A stretch of 64,000 nucleotides of DNA, taken from contig CM035807.1 of the NCBI GenBank assembly GCA_020466095.1, positions 65,950,296 to 66,014,295 of the forward strand, given 5' to 3'. Positions 34,552-45,522 of the stretch are shown in pieces (the first letter of the stretch is position 1; each line of letters begins with the position of its first letter). Source of the stretch: Chlorops oryzae (taxonomy: Eukaryota; Arthropoda; Insecta; Diptera; Chloropidae). The notes below the pieces were generated by a model. The model did not search any database, was not told the DNA's origin, and saw only the letters and a program-made list of their open reading frames with translations. Position numbers and translations under genes: made by a program.

Positions 34552-36277
34552 TTGGAAATTTGTTAAAGCGGTACGGGGCGATTTTAGGAAAGCCTCTTCC
34601 CCATGGTTGCATGAGAATAATGAAGACTATTTGCAGATGATTAAACTCCAAGTTCCTAATTCAAATTCTGTTATTGATTCGTCTTAAACCTGTCTACCCA
34701 ATCCAAATCTGGCCTTTCGGATGAGGATCTATATGATGCACTGTTCAGCAAATCTAATAAAGTTGCGGAAGGTTGCGACGGGGTGACTTATAAAATGATA
34801 AAAGCACTGTCTCCCTCAGCTAAACTCAAGTTGCTTGAAGCCATTAACAATTCTTTTCTCAAAATGAGAAAATTCTCTCTAATAATTGTTTTGCTTACAG
34901 GAAGGATAAATCAGCCACAATGTGCATCAACCAACTCTTACATGAGATAAACGTACTGAAATTCCACAAACATAAGGTACTAATTTTTGCTGTTGATATA
35001 AGCAATGCTTATAATTGCGTGAATATCCGTCTTCTCAGAGAGATCTTGAGCTCAATTGATGTTGACCCTCATTATATCAATTGGATCTCAAACTTTCTGT
35101 CCCATAGAAGGCTAAATCTTGATGACTCGCATGTTGATGTTTTTGATGGTCTGCCTAAAGGCAGTTGTATATCACCGCTCTTGTTCAATGTTTACACCAA
35201 ATCGCTGCATGAGCTGGCTGACGCTCACTCTTCAATATATCAGTTCGCTGATGATTTCATGATTGTAGCACATCACCCGAACATCTCGGAGGCAGTTAAT
35301 ATCCTGCAGAGGAAAATTGCAGCCTTCTAGTCCGAGTGCACGAGGCTAAATCTTTCCTTCAATATTGACAGAACCAAGGTAATGAACATTAATAAAACCA
35401 AAAGAACGTCTGCAGAAGTTGTCTTCAACAACCGGTCAATCCCTCTAGACAAATCTGTTAAATTCCTGGGGCGAATTATAAAATCCTCCCTCTCGGTTAA
35501 TGAGCATATCAATTCAATTATAGAAAATTCTTAATCCAATTCCAAACTGTTTAAGTGTCTAACAACCATCAAATCGGGTCTTAAACCCGACACTGCACTT
35601 AACTTCTATAAATCAATTGTCAGATCTAGAATTGAGTATTGCCGCACATCAGCTGTTCTTCGAAATGTTAAAACTGTGAACAAAAATATTTCTGCACTTA
35701 TGAATTCGTTCATAAGAAGATGTGTGGGGCTCCCTTTACAAACTCCCAGTTACCTCTTCTATCTTCTAGCCAATGAACTCCCCACATAGGAAAGGCCATT
35801 ACTATAAACAACTAAGGAAATTATCAGGATTAAGTTCACCAATTGTTTTGAGTCAATTAGAGCTCATAGCGGGATTAATTCCAGCTATGCTATTGTGTAC
35901 TTTTAACTCGCTGATGTTTTCGACATGGTCAACACGGAAGCCAAATTTCTCCCAAACCCCAACCTCAAAGTTATCCCTAAACCCCTCAATTTCAAGAAAA
36001 AAGAAATTGTTCAAGGTGAAGTGAGATCGAACTATCGTTCAAAGTTTCGGTCATATAAAAACGATGGCTTTGCCTGCTTTGCCACCGACGCTTGGTTGGT
36101 GAAACATGCACGGGAATTGCTGTCTACCATGCTAACAAGGACATTTCGCACAAATTCAGAATACCTTCTGTAATCTCAAGTCTGGGTGAGCTATATGCCA
36201 TTTCACACGCACTCGATATTGCTAAGAAAAAGAAGTGTCAAAAGGTTGTCATTTTTACTGATAGCCTCGTGGCATGT

Positions 36278-37850
36278 TGTTGAGAGTCACAGACGCACAA
36301 CCATGCTATATATCCCAATCTTCACCACAAAAAGTGCAACAACAAGAACCAGCGCAGACTCAACCTGTGCGATTGCGAAATTACCCGTAGCAGCAATCGT
36401 CCAAATGAAATGGATGAAACATGAGACCGAGAAGCTTCGGCACACGGCAACGGTTGTGAAATCACTCTAAGCCCACGATCGCAATGCTACAATCCAGAGG
36501 ATGAAACCCGAGAGTCAGAACGGCGGGACAGCAATTATAGACGCGGGCAGCTAAGTGACAAGCATGAGGAACACGAGCCAGCAAGTCAACATTGCAACTG
36601 CCTAAGCTATGCTGAAGAGCTATATCGCTGGCAACAACAACAACACACTAACAACGGGATAGCGTTGGCTATACAACAGCGAGAATTAGGTGCGCAAGGG
36701 ACAAGACGGGAGGGCATGAGCTAACGAGTCATCAAGTGACTGCATAAGTTCTGCGCAAGGTTCAATGCCGCCCTACGACAACATCAACAACAACAACACT
36801 ATGTAAATAGGAGCAACGATGATAGACATGCAGGTGAATGCTTGAGAAAATCTTATGCAAGAAGTTTTTTGAAGAATCGACAGCGATATCCAATATTGCC
36901 ATATCAGCAATATTGACCTATAAAAAGGGAGCTTCAAACATGGGAAGCTCAGACTGGTTTTCGGAAGTCTCTGCTTTTGACGTGCGTACATACGAGCCAC
37001 GGCGTTTAAAGTATAATCAAGGACATAGGGAAATTGTAAAGTAGTGTTAGCATAATAACAGTGAATATAAATCCTGTCTTAAGGCTGGTCTCCAGTTCGG
37101 TAAGGAATGTCAGCAGAAATTTTATATTTTTTTCTCCGAGGAAAAAAGGTAGTACTACAGAACTTTTTAGTGCAACAGAGGCAATCTGTCATATGTCACA
37201 TGTGTCAAAAAAGTGAAACGAAACACAGAAATTAAAAAGGCGCGATTATAAACGTTCAGAATAAAAAGCGCGCAAATTCTTCTGCTCTCTTTAACAAGCG
37301 ATATTAATTCGCGTTTATTCTCGTTTGAGAAATTTATTAAGCGTTTTTGGTTTTTTTTGGGGGTTTTCTCCATGTTTTTTGAAAAACCCGAAAAATGGAT
37401 GCACTATTTCTATACAATCACAACTGATCTACCTCACTTGTCAAAATTTCTCCAAGAAACAATTCATTTGCAATTATTTCTGCTGATAGCCGGGGTTACC
37501 GTGCACATTTTATGTCAAAAAAACGTATTAAAATATGTACTACTTTTTTGCCGAACTGGGGACTGCATACAGAAAATTTCTTGAAGAAATATTTCTTAAG
37601 CATTTCTTTGGCTTTTTTTTATATGGAGTTTTTCATTCCTTGGGGAACTGGAGACCAGCCTTTAGACATGAGGATCAGTAAATAAAAGAAAAGATAAAAT
37701 ATAAACTTCACTCTTTTATTTAAAGAGGTTTATAGGAACGTTTATACGCTCGACTTTGTCTGAGCGCTTGTTTCCTATAAATTGGTGTTGGAATAAAAGA
37801 ACGTTTATACGGTCGACTGTGTCTGAGCGCTAGTTCCCTATATCCCAACA
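36278..37850 (+). repeat. 5' LTR of the gypsy-type element, enlarged by a MITE
   Basis: 1573 bp, against 981 bp for the right LTR. The difference is explained by the 580-bp insertion at 37082-37661 plus its 3-bp duplication. A TATA-like CTATAAAAAG is near 36918. The 3' part has a duplicated hairpin-forming phrase (AACGTTTATACG(C/G)TCGACT...GTCTGAGCGC) at about 37738 and 37801. Confidence 0.9.
37082..37661. mobile_element. PIF/Harbinger-like MITE inside the 5' LTR
   Basis: 580 bp with perfect inverted ends AGGCTGGTCTCCAGTTC, and TTA on both sides (37079-37081, 37662-37664). The right LTR preserves the empty site (CTGTCTTAGACAT, about 43976), which proves the insertion. A 3-bp TTA/TAA duplication is the hallmark of PIF/Harbinger transposons. 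No transposase is encoded. Confidence 0.9.
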
Positions 37851-37855
37851 TTAAT

Positions 37856-37867
37856 TGGCGCAGCCGG
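37856..37867 (+). promoter_or_regulatory. Primer-binding site of the gypsy-type element
   Basis: TGGCGCAGCCGG lies 5 bp after the 5' LTR. It resembles the TGGCGCAGTCGG-type site I recall for 17.6/297-group elements, which is read as a tRNA-Ser primer site. Confidence 0.8.
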
Positions 37868-38536
37868 AATTCGACTGACTATCAGTTGGATGCGAATCAC
37901 TGATAAAAAATTATCCTAAAACGTGGTGCGGCAGGACATTGAGTTAAGAGTCAAGCTGAAGCGGGACCTTTTTTGGTCTTAATCGCTGGTGATACCAGAA
38001 CCGAATAAGCAAAACTCTAAACTCCCGTATCAAACAAACGCTAGTCTGAACGAAGTGAAACATCAGCAAGTATCGTTTTTAAGCGTGCTATGAGGGTGTG
38101 GCTTTGAAGGAAAATTTTTATACATAATTGGCACAAAAAATATAAATTTTGTATGATTCTTTTGTCTAACCAGGAAGAAAAAAAAATAAAATTTTTATTA
38201 CAATCCGAAAAATAAAAATTTGAAACTAAAACCGACGGTAGCAGCCCAACTCAGAAATAAACTGGTGGCAGTTTCAGCGAGCACAAGAATCAAACAGTGA
38301 AATTGGAACATTAAATGGTAAGTGCACAAAAATTTTGAATTTGTAATAACGTTGAGCCCCGTCTGATAGATTTTTTTATATGGCCAAAGAATTAGAACCA
38401 CTTTAAGAAGAAAATTAAATTATTCGAAACTGATTCTGAAATAGTTTTAAGAGAAGTAAGGGAGTTAGTAAGAGAGGCAAAATTAACAAGGACAAATACA
38501 GAAGGTATTTTAACATCCACGAATCTAAATTTAGCC

Positions 38537-39530
38537 ATGTCGAATCCACCACAAGTAGATGAATTGATGGAAAAGGTCAGTCGACTTGTTCCATATTTTT
38601 CGGGGTCAAAAAATCCAGAGCTGAGCTTGGAAGTAGGCAATAAATAGTTTAGATGAACTTTGTGATTTAATAAAAAGGGAATTTTTAAAGAAGCGAAGCC
38701 TGGAAACTATAAGGTCAGAAATAGCTAGCGCAGAGCGACAGGAGGAAGAGAGAGCATCAGCATTCGGTGGTAGAATAGAATTCTTATTAAATGAAGCAGA
38801 AACTTTAATTAAAAAATCCTGGAACGACATAGAAGCATTATCTGCATTAGCCGAATATAGGAAACTGGCAACCAACAAACTCATCTTTGGAGTAAGAGAC
38901 CTTTATATGCAAAGTAGACTTGAAAGCTCAAAAGATAAAACGATTGCAGACTTACTAAAATCAGCGGAAGAATCAGAAAACCTTCATGAGGAAAATGGTA
39001 GAAGGAATTATTTCATAAACAAAACACGCGCAGTAGGAACACAAATGATTAATTGTTCGTTTTGCAATGTAGAAGGTCATACTTGGGATATCTGATCACA
39101 AATAAAGAATACCCCTTTTTGCACCAGTTGTGCTCAATATGGGCACCAATATAGGGAAATATGCATTAAAGCCAGGAACTTAAGCCTCCAAACATGTAGT
39201 TATTGTGCAAAAAGAGGTCACTTAGAGACAAATTGTTTTAATAAGTTAAAAACATTATTTTGTAGTATTTGTCAGTTAAATGGTCATTCGAGCACCCCCT
39301 TTTGCAGACAAAGGCAGGAAAAAAATAATATGCAGAACACTCACAACAAAAGAATGAACCATTTGGGCGAGTCCAGAACCAACACAGAGGAAAAAATTTT
39401 AGTAGAATTAGAGCAGAAAATTTTAACGCTGGAGGAAATGAAAGAAACCAACCTTCGAATAAAGAAAATATTCAAGTTTCAATTGCTCATAGTTTGGACA
39501 TATATCCAAAGTTTGTAAAGAGCAACAAAT
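38537..39530 (+). pseudogene. Gypsy/errantivirus-like gag with four zinc knuckles
   Basis: A candidate start is ATG 38537 (MSNPPQVDELMEKVSRLVP), with a stop at about 38645. The frame continues as KKRSLETIRSEIASAERQEE and KSWNDIEALSALAEYRKLA, the conserved capsid helix region of 17.6/297-like Gag. Downstream, partly in other frames, are CSFCNVEGHTWDIC, CTSCAQYGHQYREIC, CSYCAKRGHLETNC and CSICQLNGHSSTPFC. Stops at about 38645 and 39095 and at least one more break show decay. Gag would form the particle shell and bind RNA. Confidence 0.8.
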
Positions 39531-40149
39531 GATAAATAATGTCCAGGGAAACTCCCAGCGGCCCGGTCAAAGCCAATTGACCGGAACGCCATATTTAATG
39601 TCAAAATTTATAGGCCTAATCTAGTCTCCTCAAATAAAAATAAAGTAGAAATTGTAGATAACAAGGAAGAATATAAATTAGAGGAGCTAGAAATTTCAAA
39701 AATACTCTTAGAAGATGTAGAAGAAGATTCTAAAAGATTTAAGGAAAAACATAGATAGTGGGAAGGAATTATTACTTAAAAGAAAAATAAGTAAACCAAA
39801 TATGAGCTTTGGCGATGTAATTGTCCGTAAAGAAAATTTTAATGAAATTGAAGACAAGAGGCAAGATAAAGAAAGTATCATATCTCTTTGCCAGGTAGAT
39901 AATAAAAAAGAACCAGCTAAAGAAGGCAAAAGGATTGAAAGTTTGATGAATTAAAACGAAGATATACTAAAATTTTTATTTTTATCCATATCTTTTGTGT
40001 TATTTATTTTAAGTTTTTTAATCGAAAAAGCCATAGTAAGCTGTGTTTGAGCTTATTAAATCTGCGATGAACATAAAAAACAATTCTATAGAACAAAAGT
40101 CAGTAAAAGCAATGAATCTGCACTTAACATCGAAGTTTCGCAGTCAGTG

Positions 40150-40275
40150 TCCGACGACATATTTGTAGTATTTCCTTGTGGACAAGCTATAAATGATGGG
40201 GTTACCTTGTTAGTGGACACTGGGTCGGATAAAAGTTTGATTAAGTCAGAAGTGTTAAAAAAGGAGCTAGCTTAA
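40150..40275 (+). pseudogene. Gypsy-type aspartic protease fragment
   Basis: The plus strand encodes DDIFVVFPCGQAINDGVTLL followed by VDTGSDKSLIKSEVL. DTG is the retropepsin catalytic triad and the hydrophobic run before it is typical. The frame ends at a stop about 40275 before the second half of the fold, so the enzyme is incomplete. Confidence 0.75.
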
Positions 40276-40334
40276 ACGAGTCAGGAAAAAGCAGATTTGG
40301 AGAAAATATTGACATTGAGAAAAATGTAGAGATT

Positions 40335-40982
40335 ATGCATTCAGAGCTTTGTCAATCAGAGTCACTTCAACTCGTCGTACACAACATCGATAAGATTTTT
40401 ATTGTAGAGGCAGTTACGATCAAGGCGAGGGAAGCGAAAGTGGCACCGATTTGTGAGAAATTAGTGTTGGACGATAAGGAAATTCAGAAAGAAGAAATTA
40501 ATGAGAAAAAGGGACTATCTAGCGGTGGGGGTGTGCATAAAAAATCTAACGAATTGGAGTACGAATTCGACGAGGAGGTCGAGGAAAATTTTTGGGGTAA
40601 AAATAGTAATGAAGAGTTTGAATTCGACAAGGAGGTCGAGGATAATTCTTGTGGTACTAAAAGAGATGGTACTAACGGTAACAAAGAAGTAGGTGAAAAT
40701 ATTTTGAAAGTAAACCCACCAGATAGACTTAAAAATCCCCATGAGAAGGAATCAGTTGAAAAAGAAATCTTTAATGAAGTATCAGATTTTAGAGATTTGA
40801 TGTCTTATTTCAAAAGTCCAAAGGCAATGCAAAACGCGATAACAATTTTCTTCAATACAATAAAAGCGGGCAGTAAGAGTTTTTCAAAGGCCAAATGTAA
40901 AGTCCTGAAATTTAAGATAAAAAAATTAATGAATTCAAAATCTCTGGGAAAAATATTCGCCCATAACTACAATGTACCGTAG
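40335..40982 (+). CDS. Unidentified acidic ORF within the gypsy-type element
   Basis: A 215-codon frame follows the protease fragment. The N-terminal 45 residues (SELCQSESLQLVVHNIDKIF) may be a continuation of the protease-RT linker. The middle is strongly acidic and contains two similar blocks (SNELEYEFDEEVEENFWGK and SNEEFEFDKEVEDNSCGTK), an internal duplication. The C-terminal third is basic and helical (KAMQNAITIFFNTIKAGSKS). I do not recognise a family. Position and decay of neighbours suggest a junction created by the deletion of RT and integrase rather than a normal gene. Confidence 0.4.
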   Translation: MHSELCQSESLQLVVHNIDKIFIVEAVTIKAREAKVAPICEKLVLDDKEIQKEEINEKKGLSSGGGVHKKSNELEYEFDEEVEENFWGKNSNEEFEFDKEVEDNSCGTKRDGTNGNKEVGENILKVNPPDRLKNPHEKESVEKEIFNEVSDFRDLMSYFKSPKAMQNAITIFFNTIKAGSKSFSKAKCKVLKFKIKKLMNSKSLGKIFAHNYNVP

Positions 40983-42036
40983 GATGATTCAAAATTAAAA
41001 ATATTTTCCCAAAAACATCTGTTTATCTCGATTCAAACGAGAGCTGACTGTTTTTATCATAATTGTCACAAAAAATTTCTTTTTAATATCGCTTTAAGGA
41101 ATGGCGATGTAAAACAAATGGTTTAAATAAATTTCGGATTTTTTTTACTGCTTCAACGAATAGAGTTAAAAACAAAAAAAAAAATTTTTTTTCTTCAAAT
41201 ATTAAACATACGAATTTTAAAGTTTTTGCATTATCGGTTTGATCCCAACCAGGAGGGACTCAGGGCACATAATCTGTATTTTTATTATTTTTTTAGGTTA
41301 ACCAACCAATGAGTCCGACCACAAAAGCGATAGCGATCCGGTAGAGTAAGTAAAGCAAAATACATTGGTAAGTATAATCAACCATATACAGATATTTACA
41401 AAATATTTGTATATACTCAGAAGACGTTCAATTCAAGGCAATACCTTGAAAACATAGGTATTTTTGCGGTTAGATAGTCATTTACTACTTATTTGAAAAA
41501 AGAGAAGAAAAAAGATATCGTCAAAATTAAAACTCCGAAAGAAGATCAAATGAATTCATATAAAAAATATACACTTATAAAAATAAATTTAATTACAGAA
41601 AAAATTATAACCTATATGAAAAAATATGCACTAATTTAAACCAAAAATCAGTTTTATCACTATTAATTAAAATTTCATTCAATAAAAAATCGAACCATGT
41701 TAAAAATCTTAAAATAAAAATGGAAGAAAAATCTTTATATACTTATATATTTAAATAAAAATTATATACATATATATATTCAAATAAAAAATAAAAAAGT
41801 AAATAAAAATAGAAGTATTTTAAAACCATTCACCAAATAAAACGGAATATTAAAACAAACAATTATTAAGAAATAAAAAAGCAAATTATATATGTAAAGT
41901 GGAAAAGAATATATTATTAAGTATTAAAAAATGGGGGAAAAATTAATATTCGCAGACAAAAATCTCAAAATAAAGGTAACAAAAACTTTTGAATAAATTA
42001 GTTGTTTTTTTCCCACTCTTAAAGTGAAAGTACAAT
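40983..42036. other. A-rich non-coding remainder of the gypsy-type element
   Basis: Very A-rich with many AAATAAAA runs; no protein motif and no RT or integrase trace was found. An apparent insertion or degraded env region cannot be excluded. Confidence 0.4.
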
Positions 42037-42040
42037 TTAA

Positions 42041-42556
42041 CCCTCTAGTATGTAAGACCGCCCTCAGGCGGGCATCAATAAAAGCTAAATGGCAGCAAAT
42101 CCGTTGATATATTTGTATGTCAATATGATTATTAGCATCTGGCAAGTCTCTGAGCACATTTTGAGCGATCACTGAAGTCTCTGTGACGTTTGGTTGAGTT
42201 TTTACAGTCATTTGAATGCGTTAACCAAGAAATTATCACGTAAAAACTTTTCGTACAATTGTTTTTTTAATTTTCAAACAACCAAAACTTTTGTTTTTGT
42301 TTGCCGAATCATATGAAATAATATTTTCTAAGTGATTTGAACCTTCTACTTTCGAATAATTTCTTATTTTATTATATTAAATATTTTTTTCGCAAGAATT
42401 TTAGAGGGGGCGGTTTTTCGATTTTTTCACCTGGCGGTCGACTGATAATTTTTTTTTGGATTTCAACATCAGATTCGTACTCCACGCACCCAAACTATTT
42501 TAGAAAAAAATTTTCGTCAAAAAATTTCTAGCCGTTCAATTTTGCATGCTAGAGGG
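42041..42556. mobile_element. piggyBac-like MITE
   Basis: 516 bp bounded by inverted ends CCCTCTAG(T/C)ATG with the tetranucleotide TTAA on both sides (42037-42040, 42557-42560). TTAA targeting and CCC ends define piggyBac transposons. A small hairpin (CCGCCCTCAGGCGGGC) sits just inside the left end. There is no transposase ORF. Confidence 0.88.
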
Positions 42557-42560
42557 TTAA

Positions 42561-43174
42561 GACATAAGCACAACATAAGCACAACAAAATTTAAAAAAAA
42601 ACAATTCAAAGTTATATTTTCAATTAGTTATTAATATTAAAGTATGGAGATGAATAGAAATTAAGAGAAAAAAAATATACATAGAGATAAGAAAATAAAT
42701 TTGAAATAAAAAAAAAAAACAATAACAGAGAATGTCATAAATATTTAAGCATCTAAAATAAGTATTCACCAACGCCGAATCCAACAGTCGGAAATCGCAC
42801 TCTTCAAAATTACCTTCATCAATTCTTCGTTCTTCAACTATTCCACAACAGAATTCAACGATCGACTTCCATAAGAGAGGAGGAGTGGGGAGCCAGCACG
42901 GACTCCTAAACGGATAAATTTTGTGTACCAACCGTGTAAATATCGCAATTCAGCGTTTTACCATATCAACCTTATCTTCTAGGCTAACTCATTGCCAAGG
43001 CCGAATCATACTTGCAGCAGTAACAGCATCAGAACACAGTCAAAACAGCATCAACAACCTGGATTTTGTAAAGCACAAATTAAAGCAACTATCGTATCAG
43101 CCACGATGTAAACAATTAATACATGGCACAAAAGCATCCAGTTTTCCGTAATCGCTTTGGTAGCAATTTTCTTC
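42561..43174 (+). other. 3' internal region of the gypsy-type element
   Basis: A-rich DNA gives way near 42760 to mixed sequence leading to the polypurine tract. A 76-codon frame (42921-43151) shows no recognised motif; it may be the last remnant of an env reading frame or untranslated. Confidence 0.35.
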
Positions 43175-43188
43175 AAGGAAGGAAGGGA
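43175..43188 (+). promoter_or_regulatory. Polypurine tract
   Basis: AAGGAAGGAAGGGA immediately precedes the 3' LTR, where it would prime plus-strand DNA synthesis. Confidence 0.85.
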
Positions 43189-44169
43189 TGTTGCGAGTCA
43201 CCGACGCACAACCATGCTATATATCCCAACCATCACCACAAAAAGTGCAACAACAAGAACCAGCGCGAAGACTCAACCTGTGCGATTGTGAAATTTGCCT
43301 TAGCAGCAATCGTCCAAATGAAATGGATGAAATATGAGACCCAGAAGCTTCGGCAGACGGCAACGGTTGTGAAATCACTCCAAGGCCACGATCGCAATGC
43401 TGAAAGCCAGTGGAGGAAATCCGAGAATTAGAACGGCGGGAACGAATAACGGAGCGACAGCAATGATAGACACGGGCAGCTAAATGACAAGTATGAGGGA
43501 CACGAACCGGCAAATCAACATTGCAACTGCCTAAGCTATGCTGAAGAGCTCGATCGCTGGCAACAACAACAACACACTAACAACGGGATAGCGTTGGCGA
43601 GCTTTCGGCGAGCAAGGGACAAGACGGGATGCACGAGCTGACGCGTCATAAGTTCTGCGCAAGGTTCAACGCCCCCAAACACCGACCTACGACAACATCA
43701 ACAACAACAACAATATGAAAATAGCATCAACGAAGGTAGACTTGCAGGTGAATCTCATGCAAGAGGTTTTGAAAAGAATCAACAGCGATATCCAATATTG
43801 CCCGATCAGCAATATTGGCCTATAAAAGGGGAGCTTCGAACACAGAAAGATCAGACTGGTTTTCGGAAGTCTCTGCTTTTGACGTGCGTAGAAACGAGCC
43901 ACGGCGTTAAAAGTATAATTTAGGATATAGGGAAATTGTAAAGTAGTGTTAGCAGCTTAACAGTGAATATAAATCCTGTCTTAGACATAAGGATCAGTAA
44001 ATAAAAGAAAAGATAAAATATAAACTTCACTCTTTTATTTAAAGAGGTTTATAGGAACGTTTATACGCTCGACTTTGTCTGAGCGCTTGTTTCCTATAAA
44101 TTGGTGTTGGAATAAAGGAACGTTTATACGCTCGACTGTGTCTGAGCGCAAGCTCCTTATATCCCAAGA
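43189..44169 (+). repeat. 3' LTR of the gypsy-type element
   Basis: 981 bp matching the 5' LTR apart from the MITE and scattered differences, which are more numerous than between the LTRs of BEL/Pao element 1. It retains the duplicated hairpin-forming phrase near its 3' end (about 44057 and 44120). Confidence 0.9.
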
Positions 44170-44173
44170 ATGT

Positions 44174-45157
44174 CAACTTATTAGTCAGAGGTCTACGAAC
44201 AACTTCTGTGTTGCCATCATACACAATGTCATTTCACACTTTAATTTTCAAACAGTTCACATTGAATGGGTACCCAGTCATATAGGTATAGATTTTAATG
44301 AAAAAGCTGACCTAATGGCTAAAGATGCTACAAAAGGTGGAATTAATGTTAAGCTTGAGTTCTCTGCTGAGGAGGCAAATAAATGTCATTGATAACAGGA
44401 TTAGAGATGAATCGCATAAGAATTCGAAGGATCTGGATTGGAACAGTCCATCCAAATTCCACAAAATTTTCCCCAACCGAATGAAAAAGGCATGGTTTCA
44501 CAGATCAATACTTACTCCTAGGCAAGTTAAATTTATCAATAGATCCATAGCATCATGCACTTATGGAGTTTTTCTTTTCAATATTAAATCCATTGATACC
44601 AAATTATGCAAGTGTGGTTTCATCAACACCTTTGAACACCAAATTTTTGCTTGTCCAATTTATGCGGACATTAGAACTTAATATGAACTCTTTAATTCTA
44701 AAAATAGTTGTCCTGAGATCCTAAAGGACCGCAATGAAGTATTGTGGGCGGAGTTCGCAAGATTTTTGGTGGAGGCAGATTTCACCTTCTGATTTGACAA
44801 TTTACTATATAACGTCGAATCTTTTAAAACGTTCTTCTCACGGCCAGTCTACATAGTGGTTGACAATTGACAATTGTTGAGACTGTCGGTGCATTGCCAG
44901 GGTGATTGCGATCTCACTGCCTTTGTCGAGACAGGAAAGGATCCTGATAGTCAAATTCGATTCGACGACGGTCGCAATAGCTCTTATCCTGTACCCCGGC
45001 AGAAGACGGAGGAGTGGAGTTATACGTAAACTAATACTGACGACGGTCAACAAAACGATTCAGTTACACCTGACTTATGACATATAAACGCGAAATATAC
45101 CCTGGCTAATGAGGAACTTAATGTGACCCAAAGCCATTTTTTAAGCCCAACATAAAA
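44174..45157 (+). pseudogene. LINE ORF2 C-terminus and 3' UTR with poly(A)
   Basis: RNase H resumes as CQLISQRSTNNFCVAIIHNV and HIEWVPSHIGIDFNEKADLM, the block containing the last catalytic residues. One frame slip near 44385 leads to the C-terminal domain with a CCHC-like LCKCGFINTFEHQIFACP, a common LINE C-terminal knuckle. The stop is at 44790-44792. The 3' UTR is moderately GC-rich until a poly(A) run at about 45154-45160. Confidence 0.85.
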
Positions 45158-45173
45158 AAAAAGCATTATTTCA
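45158..45173 (+). repeat. Right target-site duplication of the nested LINE
   Basis: AAAAAGCATTATTTCA is identical to 18508-18523; its first A residues merge with the LINE poly(A). Confidence 0.9.
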
Positions 45174-45512
45174 TAAGTCTAAAAATAAATGCTTTGCTTC
45201 TTGAAATAATTTGTATTTTTTATTTAAAGTTCTATATGGCTCCCGTCAAACTGAGGCAAGAAATGGAGTACGTTCTATGGAAATGGAGTACGTTCCATGG
45301 AAATGGAACGAAATGTCCAAAAGTGATAAACTATCCATTAACAGAACATAAAATTCTGCTGCGCTTTCCAGAAATAATCAGATATTTAAACATTTTTGAA
45401 TCGAAACGTACAAAGAAATGAACGTTCACTACCGACCAAAGTTTCAAATTTTTAAAAGAATTTCAAATATGCGTTACATAATGAACCAATTAATATAAGT
45501 TTAGTTCAGTTC
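45174..45512. other. Start of the ND-B17-like intron, with a small duplication
   Basis: A 20-bp phrase, ATGGAGTACGTTC(T/C)ATGGAA, is repeated in tandem around 45262-45304. No exon was recognised. Confidence 0.4.
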
Positions 45513-45522
45513 ATAAACTCAC

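Larger units (their letters stand above)
33419..36277 (+). pseudogene. LINE ORF2, endonuclease, reverse transcriptase and RNase H start
   Basis: It starts at ATG 33419 (MKIVQHKCQSLNANIDEI), an APE-type endonuclease beginning, with ICALCETW, CCAYFPPN, FLVGGFNARCREWGDS and SGSAIDLAFANP. A 240-bp MITE (33527-33766) and a MITE fragment (34383-34551) interrupt it. RT follows with EGCDGVTYKMIKALSP, FAVDISNAYNCVNIRLL, GLPKGSCISPLLFNVYT and the catalytic IYQFADDFMIVAH. Stops occur at about 34687, 35330, 35534 and 35787. RNase H begins near 36060 (GIAVYHANKDISHKF, ISSLGELYAISHAL, VVIFTDSLVAC) and is cut by the gypsy-type element at 36277. Confidence 0.88.
36278..44169 (+). mobile_element. Errantivirus-like gypsy LTR element, internally deleted, carrying two MITEs
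   Basis: It is bounded by LTRs 36278-37850 and 43189-44169 starting TGTTG(A/C)GAG and ending in CCCAACA (CCCAAGA in the right copy). The 4-bp duplication ATGT flanks it (36274-36277, 44170-44173), the usual length for gypsy elements. The LINE RNase H sequence resumes exactly after the right copy. A primer-binding site, gag with zinc knuckles, protease and a polypurine tract are visible. I find no RT, RNase H or integrase, so it is a large internal deletion derivative. Confidence 0.9.
18524..45157 (+). mobile_element. I-superfamily-like LINE split into pieces by nested insertions
   Basis: A LINE with Gag-like ORF1 and an endonuclease-RT-RNase H ORF2 is distributed over 18524-19425, 28247-28655, 33079-33526, 33772-34382, 34552-36277 and 44174-45157. 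Removing the insertions leaves about 5.1 kb, a normal LINE length. It ends in a short poly(A) run and is bordered by the 16-bp duplications at 18508 and 45158. The RNase H domain after RT points to the I/LOA group rather than jockey. Several stops and frame breaks lie outside the insertions, so it was already decaying or has decayed since. Confidence 0.9.

Noticed and set aside
37732..37845. CRISPR-like direct repeats
   Set aside because: Only two units, in a eukaryotic LTR, duplicated together with the LTR.
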